A stretch of 12,078 bases of DNA from Bacteroidota bacterium (GTDB taxonomy: Bacteria > Bacteroidota > Bacteroidia > Bacteroidales > UBA4417), in contig JAIFMH010000062.1 of NCBI GenBank assembly GCA_020048595.1, positions 1-12,078 of the forward strand, written 5' to 3'. A program made the translations under genes and the position numbers. The notes beneath the pieces are model-generated. The model was not told the origin of the DNA and searched no databases. It was given only the letters and a program-made list of their open reading frames with translations. Position 1 is the first letter of the stretch; each line of letters starts with the position of its first letter. Positions 1 through 7,635 of the stretch are shown here, in pieces.

Positions 1-1332
1 CAGATTCTCGGAATACCAATGATCTATGGTGTGCCTGGCTTAATGATTTTTGCCGGAATTTACTCTATTTATGGAGGGCTTAAAGCTGTTGCCTGGACCG
101 ATGTGCTTCAAGTGGTATTTCTTGTAGGCGGTGGATTAATAACTGCATTTTTTGCTTTAGGTGCGGTTGGAGATGGAAACGCTATTGATGGCTTTATGAC
201 CATTTTAAGTAAAGTCAGGGAAACCCCGGGTGACCTTCATTTTAATATGATTATTGACGAAAATGTAAATCCTGAAATTTTCAAAGACTTACCCGGGCTG
301 GCGGTTATTTTTGGTGCCATGTGGTTAACCAATATTGGTTACTGGGGTTTCAATCAATACATTTTAAAGATTTTGATTCCAATCATTGTGATTATTCCGG
401 GTATTACGGCCTACGTGCTTTTCACCCATCCCGATTTGCAGCATAATTTGGTTGGATTGAATGGCACTATTGAACGGGCTGATGATGCTTACCCATGGTT
501 GCTACGAAATTTTGCACCAAACGGTATTCGCGGCCTGGCTTTTGCGGCTTTGGTTGCGGCTGTAGTTTCGTCGCTGGCTTCTATGTTAAATTCCGCGTCA
601 ACTATATTTACCCTGGATATTTACAAGCCATTAATTAACCAGAAAGCATCGGAGCGGCAGTTGGTTAAGGTGGGTCGTATTTCTGCATTAGTGGCATTGG
701 TTATAGCTATGTTTGCTGCCAAACCTTTATTGGGCGGACTCGACCAGGCATTTCAATACATTCAGGAATACACAGGTTTTATTTATCCGGGTGTTGTGGT
801 TGTATTCGGCATGGGTATTCTTTGGAAACGTGCCACTAACCGTGCAGCATTATGGACAACCATTGCCACGTTGCCATTGGGAATAGCCATGAAAATTGCT
901 TTGCCCGATTTGCCCTTTATCATCCGAATGGGTTATGTGTGTATGATTTTGATTTCATTAGCCGTTACCCTTACCTTGACCGACAAACATCAGGTAAAAG
1001 CCGATGTGTTAACCGAGGCCAATAAAAAATGGTTTACTTCGGCAGGCTGGACATTTGCCGTTATTTCGGGTATTCTGTTTATTTCGGGTATGATTTGGGG
1101 AACCGATATTTTTGGGTGCAGCTTGCGCCACCTTGGATTCCATTCCATCTTTATGATGACATTTTTGATGGCTTTTCTGGCCGTCATCATGTTTACCAAT
1201 GCCAAATCGCCAACAAAGGATGCTAAATCGTACGAATTTGACGCAACTCTTTTTGAAACTGATAAGGGTTTTCTGGTTGGAGCAATTGGAATTGTGCTAA
1301 TTATTGCAGCACTCTACGCTTATTTCTGGTAA
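1..1332 (+). CDS. Sodium/solute symporter (SSS family, SGLT-like), 5' end cut off by the window, with an internal deletion
   Basis: Inner-membrane sodium-coupled sugar transporter, probably importing L-arabinose or another monosaccharide released by the enzymes encoded downstream. The reading frame is open from base 1 (codons for Q-I-L-G-I-P precede the first ATG at 19), so the N-terminal helices lie outside the window; about 443 residues remain, against the usual 520-590. Visible family marks, numbered from the Met at 19, are IYSIYGGLKAVAWTDVLQ (residues 15-32), the TM6 motif TNIGYWGFNQYI (104-115), and the sodium-site helix AALVAAVVSSLASMLNSAS (near 176-194), followed by several hydrophobic segments to the C-terminus. 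Residues matching vSGLT sugar-site N260, Y263 and K294 can be aligned as N105, Y108 and K117. The oddity is that NQYI runs straight into LKILIPIIVIIPG: the stretch of about 22 residues normally between them (QRALAAK... type) is absent. Family assignment is secure; substrate is inferred from neighbours, and activity is uncertain because of the gap. Confidence 0.9.
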   Translation, partial: QILGIPMIYGVPGLMIFAGIYSIYGGLKAVAWTDVLQVVFLVGGGLITAFFALGAVGDGNAIDGFMTILSKVRETPGDLHFNMIIDENVNPEIFKDLPGLAVIFGAMWLTNIGYWGFNQYILKILIPIIVIIPGITAYVLFTHPDLQHNLVGLNGTIERADDAYPWLLRNFAPNGIRGLAFAALVAAVVSSLASMLNSASTIFTLDIYKPLINQKASERQLVKVGRISALVALVIAMFAAKPLLGGLDQAFQYIQEYTGFIYPGVVVVFGMGILWKRATNRAALWTTIATLPLGIAMKIALPDLPFIIRMGYVCMILISLAVTLTLTDKHQVKADVLTEANKKWFTSAGWTFAVISGILFISGMIWGTDIFGCSLRHLGFHSIFMMTFLMAFLAVIMFTNAKSPTKDAKSYEFDATLFETDKGFLVGAIGIVLIIAALYAYFW

Positions 1333-1338
1333 AAACAT

Positions 1339-1375
1339 AAAGGGGATTTTGGCATAAGCCCAAAATCTCCTTTTT
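1339..1375 (+). terminator. Intrinsic terminator after the symporter gene
   Basis: A 14-bp hairpin pairs 1339-1352 (AAAGGGGATTTTGG) with 1360-1373 (CCAAAATCTCCTTT), with one G-T wobble at 1344/1368 and a 7-base loop, and runs into a T tract at 1371-1375. It starts 7 bases after the symporter stop codon. The 3' T tract is on the + strand; the A-rich 5' arm gives a weaker T tract on the other strand. It ends only 14 bases before the araD ATG, which leaves no room for a normal promoter between them, so it may act as a partial terminator or an mRNA-stabilising 3' end instead of a full stop. Confidence 0.8.
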
Positions 1376-1389
1376 ATTCCGTTTGAATT

Positions 1390-2073
1390 ATGTTAGAAGA
1401 ACTTAAGAAACAAGTTTATACCGCCAACCTCAATCTGGTAAAACACGGTTTGGTGCTGTTTACCTGGGGCAATGTAAGCGGCATCGACCGTAAGGAAAGT
1501 TTACTCGTTATCAAACCCAGCGGTGTTTCGTATGAAGATATGCAACCCGCAGATATGGTGGTAGTTGACTTGAACGGAAAGGTGATTGAAGGAAAATATA
1601 AACCATCCTCGGACACACTCACGCATATTGAACTCTATAAAGCATTTCCTGAAATCGGCGGCATTGTTCACACACATTCAACTTATGCCGTGGCCTGGGC
1701 CCAGGCTTTAAAAGCAATCCCAGCAATGGGAACAACGCATGCCGATCATTTTTACGGCGAAATTCCCTGTACACGTGAATTAACAAAAGATGAAGTGGAT
1801 CGCGGCTACGAAAAAGAAACCGGAACTGTGATAGTAGAATCGTTCAAAAACATTAATCCGCTTCATGTTCCCGGCGTACTCGTGGGTAACCACGGTCCGT
1901 TTGCCTGGGGAGCCAATGCCGAAAAAGCAGTTTACAATGCGGTGGTTCTGGAAGAAGTTGCACGGATGGCATTGCTAACCCTTCAACTAGGAAACCAGAA
2001 TCCGATAAAGCAGTACCTGCTCGATAAGCACTTTAACCGGAAACACGGGAAGAACGCGTATTACGGACAGTGA
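1390..2073 (+). CDS. araD: L-ribulose-5-phosphate 4-epimerase AraD
   Basis: Cytoplasmic class II aldolase-fold enzyme that interconverts L-ribulose 5-phosphate and D-xylulose 5-phosphate, the last step of the bacterial L-arabinose pathway. The 227-residue length matches the family (E. coli AraD has 231). The zinc ligands are visible as H94 and H96 in GGIVHTHS and H168 in VGNHGPF. D75 in KPSSDT matches E. coli D76, D119 in THADHFYGE matches the catalytic E. coli D120, and Y225 near the C-terminus (NAYYGQ) matches E. coli Y229. The phosphate-site segments GNVSGID (27-33) and KPSGVSYEDM (42-51) are also intact. The product is therefore expected to be active. The ATG at 1390 gives the family's N-terminus (MLEELKKQVYTANL) and there is no recognisable Shine-Dalgarno. 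It follows the symporter terminator by 14 bases and precedes araB by a 252-base spacer, so its own promoter is not obvious. Relatives such as UlaF/SgbE are possible alternatives, but araB next door favours AraD. Confidence 0.95.
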   Translation: MLEELKKQVYTANLNLVKHGLVLFTWGNVSGIDRKESLLVIKPSGVSYEDMQPADMVVVDLNGKVIEGKYKPSSDTLTHIELYKAFPEIGGIVHTHSTYAVAWAQALKAIPAMGTTHADHFYGEIPCTRELTKDEVDRGYEKETGTVIVESFKNINPLHVPGVLVGNHGPFAWGANAEKAVYNAVVLEEVARMALLTLQLGNQNPIKQYLLDKHFNRKHGKNAYYGQ

Positions 2074-2325
2074 GTTGACGAGAGGGAAAGGAAAGTCGGG
2101 TTGACAAGGAAATGGGCGAGAGGCGACATGGCGACGATTCTAACTTCAATTGTTCGCTTGTTCAATTGTTCGCTTGTTCCCCAAAAAACGGGTTGAAGGG
2201 CGACAAAGCGAGGAGTGACATGTGGAAAGGCGGGTTTGTATTACTACAACAGGCCTGAAATCCATGATCGTTTTGCACAACACATCAAGCATTAAATACT
2301 ATCTAAAAAATATAATTCAAAAAAA
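2074..2325 (+). other. Spacer between araD and araB, with a tandem repeat and no gene
   Basis: The first part is rich in purines with recurring GCGA words (GGCGACATGGCGACG near 2122, GGGCGACAAAGCGAGG near 2198), looking like decayed repetitive intergenic sequence. A 16-bp tandem duplication sits at 2145-2176. From about 2227 to 2295 all three frames are open for a short way; one reads YYYNRPEIHDRFAQHIKH then stop (2239-2295), which may be chance or a relic. I see no convincing promoter. An 81-codon frame from 2222 overlaps araB and has no protein-like character. Confidence 0.5.
2145..2176. repeat. Perfect 16-bp tandem duplication
   Basis: TTCAATTGTTCGCTTG occurs at 2145-2160 and again, identical, at 2161-2176, followed by two further matching bases (TT) at 2177-2178. 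Each copy contains the palindrome CAATTG. It lies in the araD-araB spacer. It is most simply explained as replication slippage; a two-copy regulatory site is possible, but nothing else supports that. Confidence 0.85.
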
Positions 2326-4005
2326 ATGTCAAAATATACCCTTGGTGTTGATTATGGTACCGACTCGGTACGCACAATCCTGGTTGATGCTTCGAACGGA
2401 AATGAAATTGCGAACAGTGTTTTTTATTATCCGCGTTGGAAAGCCGGAAAATACTGCGTTCCGTTAAAGAACCAGTTCCGCCAGCATCCCCTGGATTATG
2501 TTGAAGGACTTGAAAGCACTATCCGTGGCGTATTGGCTAAAGCTCCGGCCAGCGTAGCCGAAAATGTAGTCGCCATTTCCATTGATACCACCGGCAGTAC
2601 TCCTGTTGCTGTGGATGTTAATGGAACCCCATTGGCGCTCCTGCCTGAGTTTGCCGAAAATCCAAACGCTATGTTTGTGCTCTGGAAAGATCATACAGCA
2701 ACTGCCGAAGCAGAAGAAATTAATACTCTTGCCCGTTCCTGGGGAGGCGTAGATTATACCAAATTTGAAGGTGGCATTTACTCTACCGAATGGTTCTGGG
2801 CCAAAATTCTGAGGGTTTTGCGTGTGGATGAAAAAGTCAGGGCAAAAGCCTATTCATGGGTAGAGCATTGCGATTGGATACCTGCCTTGCTTACCGGTAC
2901 CGAGGCAACATCAAAAATGAAGCGGAGTCGTTGTTCAGCCGGTCATAAAGCCATGTGGCATGCTGATTTTGGCGGCCTTCCGCCGGAAGAATTCCTGGTA
3001 AAACTCGATCCATTACTCAAAGGCCTACGTTCACAGATGTATGACGAAACCTATACCTGTGAAGTAAAAGCCGGGAATCTGACTCCCGAATGGGCATCAC
3101 GTCTTGGCCTGAGCGAAAATGTTGCTGTTGGTGTTGGTGCTTTCGACGCCCATCTTGGAGCTCTCGGCGGAGAAATTAAGCCATATTATCTCAGTAAGAT
3201 CATGGGTACTTCAACCTGCGATATTCTGATAGCTCCGCTCGAAGAAGTTGGCGATAAACTGGTGAAAGGCATCTGCGGACAGGTCGACGGTTCGGTTGTT
3301 CCCGGGATGATGGGCCTCGAAGCCGGTCAATCCGCATTCGGCGATGTTTATGCCTGGTTTAAACAACTGCTCATGTGGCCGGTGGAAACACTGATTTCAG
3401 ATTCCAAACTCCTGGATGAAGACGCAAAAACAAAACTGATTTCTGAAATTTCAGATGCTATTATTCCTAAACTTTCGAAGGAAGCGGAACAACTCGGAAT
3501 CGGCGAATCCGGCATCATTGCTTTAGACTGGATGAATGGCCGCCGCACTCCGGATGCAAACCAATTGCTGAAAGGTGCTATTCTCGGACTAAACCTGGGA
3601 TCGGATGCTCCCAGTATTTTCCGTGCTTTGGTCGAAGCTACTGCTTTCGGGGCTAAAAAAATTGTCGACAGGTTTATTGATGAAGGTATTCCTATCGAAG
3701 GAATTATAGCCTTAGGCGGAGTAGCTAAAAAATCGCCGTTTATTATGCAGGTTGTTGCTGATGTTATCAATAAACCAATCCTTGTAGCAAAAAGCGAACA
3801 GGCTTGTGCGCTTGGTTCTGCCATGGCTGCCGCTGTAGTTGGCGGATTGTACCCGACTGTTCTGGATGCACAAAAAGCCATGGGAAACGGATTTGAAACC
3901 GAATACCATCCTATTTCTGAAAATGCTGAAAAATACCGGAAATTGTACGAGCAATACTCGCAGTACGGACAGGTAATTGAAACTGAGATTATGAAGCCGA
4001 GATAA
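2326..4005 (+). CDS. araB: L-ribulokinase AraB
   Basis: Cytoplasmic FGGY-family kinase that phosphorylates L-ribulose at C5 with ATP, feeding AraD. At 559 residues it has the usual AraB length. The N-terminal actin-like domain starts with the phosphate-1 loop VDYGTDSVR (residues 8-16). VVAISIDTTGSTPVAVD (81-97) is the next conserved strand-loop. The insert typical of ribulokinases is seen in the RWKAGKYC (37-44) and VLWKDHTA (118-125) regions. The catalytic base is D274 in GVGAFDAHLGALGG. The C-terminal domain has the phosphate-2/FGGY signature around MGTSTCDI (293-300) and the adenosine motif GGVAKKSPF (464-472). The ATG at 2326 puts the phosphate loop at the normal distance from the N-terminus; the stretch before it is A-rich, with no Shine-Dalgarno. 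No frame damage or missing catalytic residue is seen. Glycerol- or xylulokinase is unlikely because the length and N-terminal insert are those of AraB. Confidence 0.96.
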   Translation: MSKYTLGVDYGTDSVRTILVDASNGNEIANSVFYYPRWKAGKYCVPLKNQFRQHPLDYVEGLESTIRGVLAKAPASVAENVVAISIDTTGSTPVAVDVNGTPLALLPEFAENPNAMFVLWKDHTATAEAEEINTLARSWGGVDYTKFEGGIYSTEWFWAKILRVLRVDEKVRAKAYSWVEHCDWIPALLTGTEATSKMKRSRCSAGHKAMWHADFGGLPPEEFLVKLDPLLKGLRSQMYDETYTCEVKAGNLTPEWASRLGLSENVAVGVGAFDAHLGALGGEIKPYYLSKIMGTSTCDILIAPLEEVGDKLVKGICGQVDGSVVPGMMGLEAGQSAFGDVYAWFKQLLMWPVETLISDSKLLDEDAKTKLISEISDAIIPKLSKEAEQLGIGESGIIALDWMNGRRTPDANQLLKGAILGLNLGSDAPSIFRALVEATAFGAKKIVDRFIDEGIPIEGIIALGGVAKKSPFIMQVVADVINKPILVAKSEQACALGSAMAAAVVGGLYPTVLDAQKAMGNGFETEYHPISENAEKYRKLYEQYSQYGQVIETEIMKPR

Positions 4006-4024
4006 TTTGATCAGTAGTGAATTA

Positions 4025-4047
4025 AAGGCAGTGCTTTTATGTTTTTA
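4025..4047 (+). terminator. Possible weak terminator after araB
   Basis: A small hairpin (AAAG, one bulged G, then C, pairing with GCTTT across a 3-base loop) is followed by the T-rich stretch TTATGTTTTTA. It is nested inside a second inverted repeat, TGAATTA at 4018-4024 with TAATTCA at 4048-4054. The stem is short, so the call rests mainly on its position 19 bases after the araB stop and on the T-rich tail. Confidence 0.3.
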
Positions 4048-4162
4048 TAATTCAAAGGAAGCCCTCCATGTTTAACAACGGAGCATACAACTAAGCATCC
4101 AACTTCATATTTACATTCCTAGCCCAGTAACTGAATGCAATTTGATAAACCGAATGCAGGAC

Positions 4163-4196
4163 AAATTGAATATCCTCAACTTCGCTCCTTCAATTT
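4163..4196. repeat. 8-bp inverted repeat in the araB downstream spacer
   Basis: AAATTGAA at 4163-4170 is the exact reverse complement of TTCAATTT at 4189-4196, separated by 18 bases. There is no T tract immediately after, so it is not a typical terminator. It could be an operator-like site or chance in A/T-rich DNA. Confidence 0.4.
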
Positions 4197-4248
4197 AAAA
4201 AGGTGAAAATAATAAATTTGGATTGAGATCAACCGGAGGATTTGTTGT

Positions 4249-4256
4249 TAAATTTG
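4249..4256 (+). promoter_or_regulatory. Candidate Bacteroidota -7 box upstream of the serine hydrolase gene
   Basis: TAAATTTG matches TAnnTTTG exactly. A TTG at 4223-4225 lies 23 bases upstream, slightly farther than the usual 19-21 for the -33 element. It would place the transcript start roughly 95 bases before the GTG at 4358. An identical octamer at 4213-4220 is an alternative. In DNA this A/T-rich the match could be chance. Confidence 0.3.
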
Positions 4257-4319
4257 AAGAATAATTTATTGGAACTTATGACATGTTAAATCTGAACATT
4301 CCTAAGTTTAATTCTGCCT

Positions 4320-4351
4320 TTTGTCAAATAATTACTATAAATCTAATTTTA
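4320..4351 (+). promoter_or_regulatory. Alternative -33/-7 pair next to the GTG start
   Basis: TTTG at 4320-4323 and TAATTTTA at 4344-4351 are separated by 20 bases, the normal Bacteroidota spacing; the -7 box differs from TAnnTTTG only in its last base. It would start transcription at or just inside the start codon at 4358, giving a nearly leaderless message, which weakens the case. Confidence 0.2.
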
Positions 4352-4357
4352 TAAAAA

Positions 4358-5629
4358 GTGAAAAAACAAACCCTATTTCTTCTGATCCTGTTGTTTGTAT
4401 GGCAAACAGGATTCTCCCAGGTGCTTGCGCCCGAAGTAAAACCTCATAAAGGTTTTGATTATTCACGGTTGGCACAGATTGATGCCATTTCTAAACAATA
4501 TATTGATAATAACTGGTTGGTAGGATCAGTCGTACTGGTGGTAAAAGATAACCAGGTTGTTTACTATAAAGGACACGGTTTTGCCGATGCAGCAAGTAAA
4601 AAGCCCATGACTGCCGATGCCATTTTCCGGATCATGAGTCAAACCAAAGCCATTACAAGCCTTGGCGTTTTGCAGTTGTTTGAACAAGGGAAACTGGGAC
4701 TCGACCAGCATATTTCCGATTTTATTCCTGAATTTAAAAATCCCAAGGTTATTAAAGATTACAATCCAGCTGATACAACATATACAACAATCCCTGCCAA
4801 CCGTGAAATTACTTTCCGCGATTTGCTTACACATACTTCCGGGATCGACTATGCCGCAATTGGCTCAGATAAGATGACTGCCATTTATGCCAAAGCTGGA
4901 ATACCATCCGGCCTGGGGAGTTTTGATATAAGCCTCCTTTCGGCGATGAAAACATTAGGAACACTCCCGCTCGTTCATCAGCCCGGTGAAAAATTTACAT
5001 ATGGCCTGAACTCTGATTTATTAGGATGCCTGATTGAGGTGATAAGCGGAAAATCACTGGAAACATACTGCAAGGAAAACATATTTGATCCTATGGGAAT
5101 GAAAGATACCTATTTCAATGTGCCGGCAGCTAAAGGCAATCGTCTTCCAACTGTTTATACCGAAGATAACCAAAATAAAATCATAGTCTGGTCACCAGAT
5201 TTCAGGGATTTAGATCCCGCTTATCCGCTTATTCCTAAAACTTTTTTCTCAGGTGGAGCCGGTTTATCATCTACTGCTTATGATTATGCCGTTTTCCTCC
5301 AAATGCTTCTGAATGGCGGCAGCTATAATGGGAAACAAATCCTGGGTCGTCGTACTACGGAGTTGATGCTAAGTCCACAGCTGGAAGATAAAATGTTTGG
5401 TAACGACAATTTTGGACTTGGTTTTTCCATAACTTCCGAAAAATCGGCTGATTTATATATGAGGAGCGAAGGATCTTTTTCGTGGGGCGGATACTATGGA
5501 ACCGCATATTGGGCAGATCCGAAAGAAAACATGATCTGCCTCATTATGACTCAACATACGCCTAACTCACACGGTGATTATACCGGGAAAATTGAAACTG
5601 TGATTTACGGAAGTCTGAAACAGAAATAG
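4358..5629 (+). CDS. Secreted serine hydrolase of the beta-lactamase/class C PBP fold (PF00144), possibly an esterase
   Basis: Exported 423-residue member of the beta-lactamase-related serine hydrolases (COG1680), a group that includes family VIII esterases, D-aminopeptidases and class C-like proteins. A signal peptide is clear: MKKQ, a hydrophobic core (residues 5-14), and a probable cleavage site after GFSQ near residue 21. The nucleophile motif SxxK is S94-Q-T-K97 in RIMSQTKAIT. The second motif is Y215-G-L-N218 in FTYGLNSDLLG, where a true class C enzyme has YxN, so the Asn is shifted by one. In place of the KTG box there is SFSWGGYYGTAYW (373-385), the WGG form typical of family VIII esterases. 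That points to ester hydrolysis over antibiotic resistance. The start is GTG at 4358, chosen because it gives the full signal peptide and no in-frame ATG lies nearby. Its role here could be removal of acetyl or other esters from arabinose-containing glycans, but this is inferred only from the neighbours. Confidence 0.85.
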   Translation: MKKQTLFLLILLFVWQTGFSQVLAPEVKPHKGFDYSRLAQIDAISKQYIDNNWLVGSVVLVVKDNQVVYYKGHGFADAASKKPMTADAIFRIMSQTKAITSLGVLQLFEQGKLGLDQHISDFIPEFKNPKVIKDYNPADTTYTTIPANREITFRDLLTHTSGIDYAAIGSDKMTAIYAKAGIPSGLGSFDISLLSAMKTLGTLPLVHQPGEKFTYGLNSDLLGCLIEVISGKSLETYCKENIFDPMGMKDTYFNVPAAKGNRLPTVYTEDNQNKIIVWSPDFRDLDPAYPLIPKTFFSGGAGLSSTAYDYAVFLQMLLNGGSYNGKQILGRRTTELMLSPQLEDKMFGNDNFGLGFSITSEKSADLYMRSEGSFSWGGYYGTAYWADPKENMICLIMTQHTPNSHGDYTGKIETVIYGSLKQK

Positions 5630-5804
5630 CTTGACTTTATGATAAATCTCCTGCCTCGTTTCAGCGCATTTCAGATCGTTTTTTGGAAATTATTGAAAGA
5701 GGATATCACTGTTTTAAATTGGTACTTTCCCCCTTTTTAACGCAATCCAAAACTCCTGCCACAAGATCATTAAAGCCACTGGATTTTATCTGAAAAATAC
5801 GAAA

Positions 5805-7631
5805 ATGATGCATAAACGAATTCTGGTTTTAGCGCTGCTTGCATTTGCAGGTGTTAATTGTTATTCACAAAGCTGGCAACCAGCCGGTGATAAAATTAGA
5901 ACTCAATGGGCCGATAAAGTTGATCCGGCAAATCCATTGCCCGAATATCCGCGTCCTACCATGGTGCGTGAACAGTGGCTTAATCTGAATGGCTTGTGGG
6001 ATTATGCAATTCTTCCACAGGGAAGTGCTGTGCCATCTGAATTTGACGGTAGTATTCTCGTACCTTTTGCAATAGAATCTTCGCTTTCCGGAGTTCAAAA
6101 AAAAGTTGGGGCCGAAAATGAACTTTGGTACAACCGTGAGTTTACAATCCCTGCTGTATGGAAAAACAAAAAAATAGTACTCAATTTCGGTGCTGTGGAC
6201 TGGAAGGCTGATGTGTGGATCAACGATTTGCTGATCGGATCACACAAAGGTGGTTACACACCGTTTTGTTTCGATATTTCGTCCTTTTTGTTGCCTGGTA
6301 AACCACAAAAACTAACTGTCAGGGTTTGGGATCCGGCGGATCAAAGTTTTCAGCCTCGTGGCAAACAGGTTTCGAGGCCGGGTGGAATCTGGTATACTTC
6401 TGTAACCGGAATCTGGCAAACGGTTTGGATTGAGCCGGTGGCCGAAAATTATCTAACACAGGTTAAGTCATCTTCCAATATTGACAGAAATACGGTTTCT
6501 GTAACCGCTTTTACTGCTGAAAATCAGAATTCAGATCGGATTGATATCAGGATTCTTGAAAGCGGAAAGATAGTAGCGCAAGGCAAAGGGATTCCAGGCC
6601 AGGAAGTATTAGTATCAATTCCCGGTGCCAAATTGTGGAGTCCTGAATCGCCTTTCCTTTATGATGTCGAAGTTGTTTTACTCCGGAATGGAAAGGCGCT
6701 TGACAAGGTAAAGAGTTACATGGGGATGCGCAAAATTTCAACTAAAAAGGATTCAGACGGGATTGTCCGCATGCAACTGAACAACAAGGATTATTTCCAG
6801 TTTGGCCCTCTCGATCAGGGCTGGTGGCCCGATGGCCTTTATACTGCTCCGACCGACGAAGCACTTAAATTTGACATCCTCAAAACAAAGGATTTCGGAT
6901 TTAACCTTATTCGTAAACATGTAAAAGTAGAACCTGCCCGCTGGTATTATCACTGCGATCGCGAAGGGATTCTAGTGTGGCAGGATATGCCAAGTGGTGA
7001 CGATGGTCCGGAATGGCAAACCGATAAGTACTTCAACGGATCAGAATATGTGCGTTCGCCGGAATCAGAAACAAATTTTAAAAGAGAATGGAAAGAGATA
7101 ATGGATATGCTGATTTCAAATCCTTGTATTGTTAGCTGGGTTCCGTTCAACGAAGCATGGGGGCAATTTAAAACTGTTGAAATAGCACAATGGACAAAAA
7201 GTTATGACCCAACCCGCCTGGTAAATTCAGCCAGCGGCGGCAATTTTTATCCGGTCGGCGATATCCTTGATATTCACAATTATCCTGAACCTAAAATGAC
7301 TTTGTACGATGGCAACCGTGTTTGTGTTTTAGGCGAATACGGTGGCATAGGCCTGGTTTACGACGATCATTTATGGATTAAAGACCGAAACTGGGGCTAT
7401 GTGCAATACAAAACTTCTGCCGAAGCTACCGATGCCTATGTTGCTTTTGCAGAAAAACTTAAAAAGCTTATTCCTGCCGGGTTTTCGGCTGCCATATATA
7501 CCCAGACCACCGACGTGGAAATTGAAATTAATGGCCTTATGACTTACGACCGGAAGGTTATTAAACTGGATGAACCATGTATCTGCAAAGCAAACCGGGA
7601 AATATGCAATTCGTTAAACGAAATTAAATAA
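5805..7631 (+). CDS. Secreted glycoside hydrolase family 2 enzyme
   Basis: Exported retaining glycosidase, 608 residues. After a signal peptide (MMHKR, hydrophobic core 6-16, likely cleavage near YSQ at 20-22; the Cys at 19 follows Asn, so a lipoprotein is unlikely) come three domains. The first is a GH2 sugar-binding jelly roll (about 50-210; WLNLNGLWDYAI and RPGGIWYTSVTGIWQTVWIEP). The second is an Ig-like domain (about 212-310, ending with SYMGMRKIS). The third is a TIM barrel (about 325-608). The barrel has LDQGWWPDGLYTAPTDEALK (336-355) and FNLIRKHVKVEPARWYYHCD (366-385). The acid/base is N449-E450 in SWVPFNEAWGQF and the likely nucleophile is E511 in VLGEYGGIG. It lacks the extra C-terminal domains of E. 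coli LacZ, making it a short GH2. The family covers beta-galactosidases, beta-glucuronidases, beta-mannosidases and arabinosidases, so the substrate is not fixed by sequence. ATG 5808 is an equally good start. The downstream glycosidase gene begins 4 bases after its stop, implying joint expression. Confidence 0.93.
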   Translation: MMHKRILVLALLAFAGVNCYSQSWQPAGDKIRTQWADKVDPANPLPEYPRPTMVREQWLNLNGLWDYAILPQGSAVPSEFDGSILVPFAIESSLSGVQKKVGAENELWYNREFTIPAVWKNKKIVLNFGAVDWKADVWINDLLIGSHKGGYTPFCFDISSFLLPGKPQKLTVRVWDPADQSFQPRGKQVSRPGGIWYTSVTGIWQTVWIEPVAENYLTQVKSSSNIDRNTVSVTAFTAENQNSDRIDIRILESGKIVAQGKGIPGQEVLVSIPGAKLWSPESPFLYDVEVVLLRNGKALDKVKSYMGMRKISTKKDSDGIVRMQLNNKDYFQFGPLDQGWWPDGLYTAPTDEALKFDILKTKDFGFNLIRKHVKVEPARWYYHCDREGILVWQDMPSGDDGPEWQTDKYFNGSEYVRSPESETNFKREWKEIMDMLISNPCIVSWVPFNEAWGQFKTVEIAQWTKSYDPTRLVNSASGGNFYPVGDILDIHNYPEPKMTLYDGNRVCVLGEYGGIGLVYDDHLWIKDRNWGYVQYKTSAEATDAYVAFAEKLKKLIPAGFSAAIYTQTTDVEIEINGLMTYDRKVIKLDEPCICKANREICNSLNEIK

Positions 7632-7635
7632 CACC

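Larger units (their letters stand above)
4006..4357 (+). other. 352-base non-coding spacer between araB and the serine hydrolase gene
   Basis: A/T-rich region with stop codons scattered through all frames. It holds a weak hairpin after araB, an 8-bp inverted repeat at 4163-4196, two copies of TAAATTTG (4213-4220 and 4249-4256) that match the Bacteroidota -7 consensus TAnnTTTG, and a TTTG/TAATTTTA pair close to the next start. I see no small gene, tRNA or riboswitch fold in it. The size of the gap suggests that the serine hydrolase gene is transcribed separately from araDB. Confidence 0.6.

Noticed and set aside
2272..2304. TTTG at 2272-2275 and TACTATCT at 2297-2304 as an araB promoter
   Set aside because: The spacing is 21, but the -7 element matches only three of six fixed positions, so it is no better than chance.
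2222..2467. An 81-codon frame starting at 2222 and running into araB
   Set aside because: It overlaps the first 140 bases of araB in another frame, its composition is not protein-like, and no domain or signal is seen.
3348..3881. A 177-codon minus-strand frame within araB
   Set aside because: It covers the conserved C-terminal kinase domain of araB, is Ser/Ala/Ile-rich without motifs, and fits an antisense shadow.
4358..5629. Antibiotic-resistance beta-lactamase
   Set aside because: The YxN and KTG boxes of class C enzymes are not in their standard forms, and the WGG motif and context fit an esterase-like hydrolase better.
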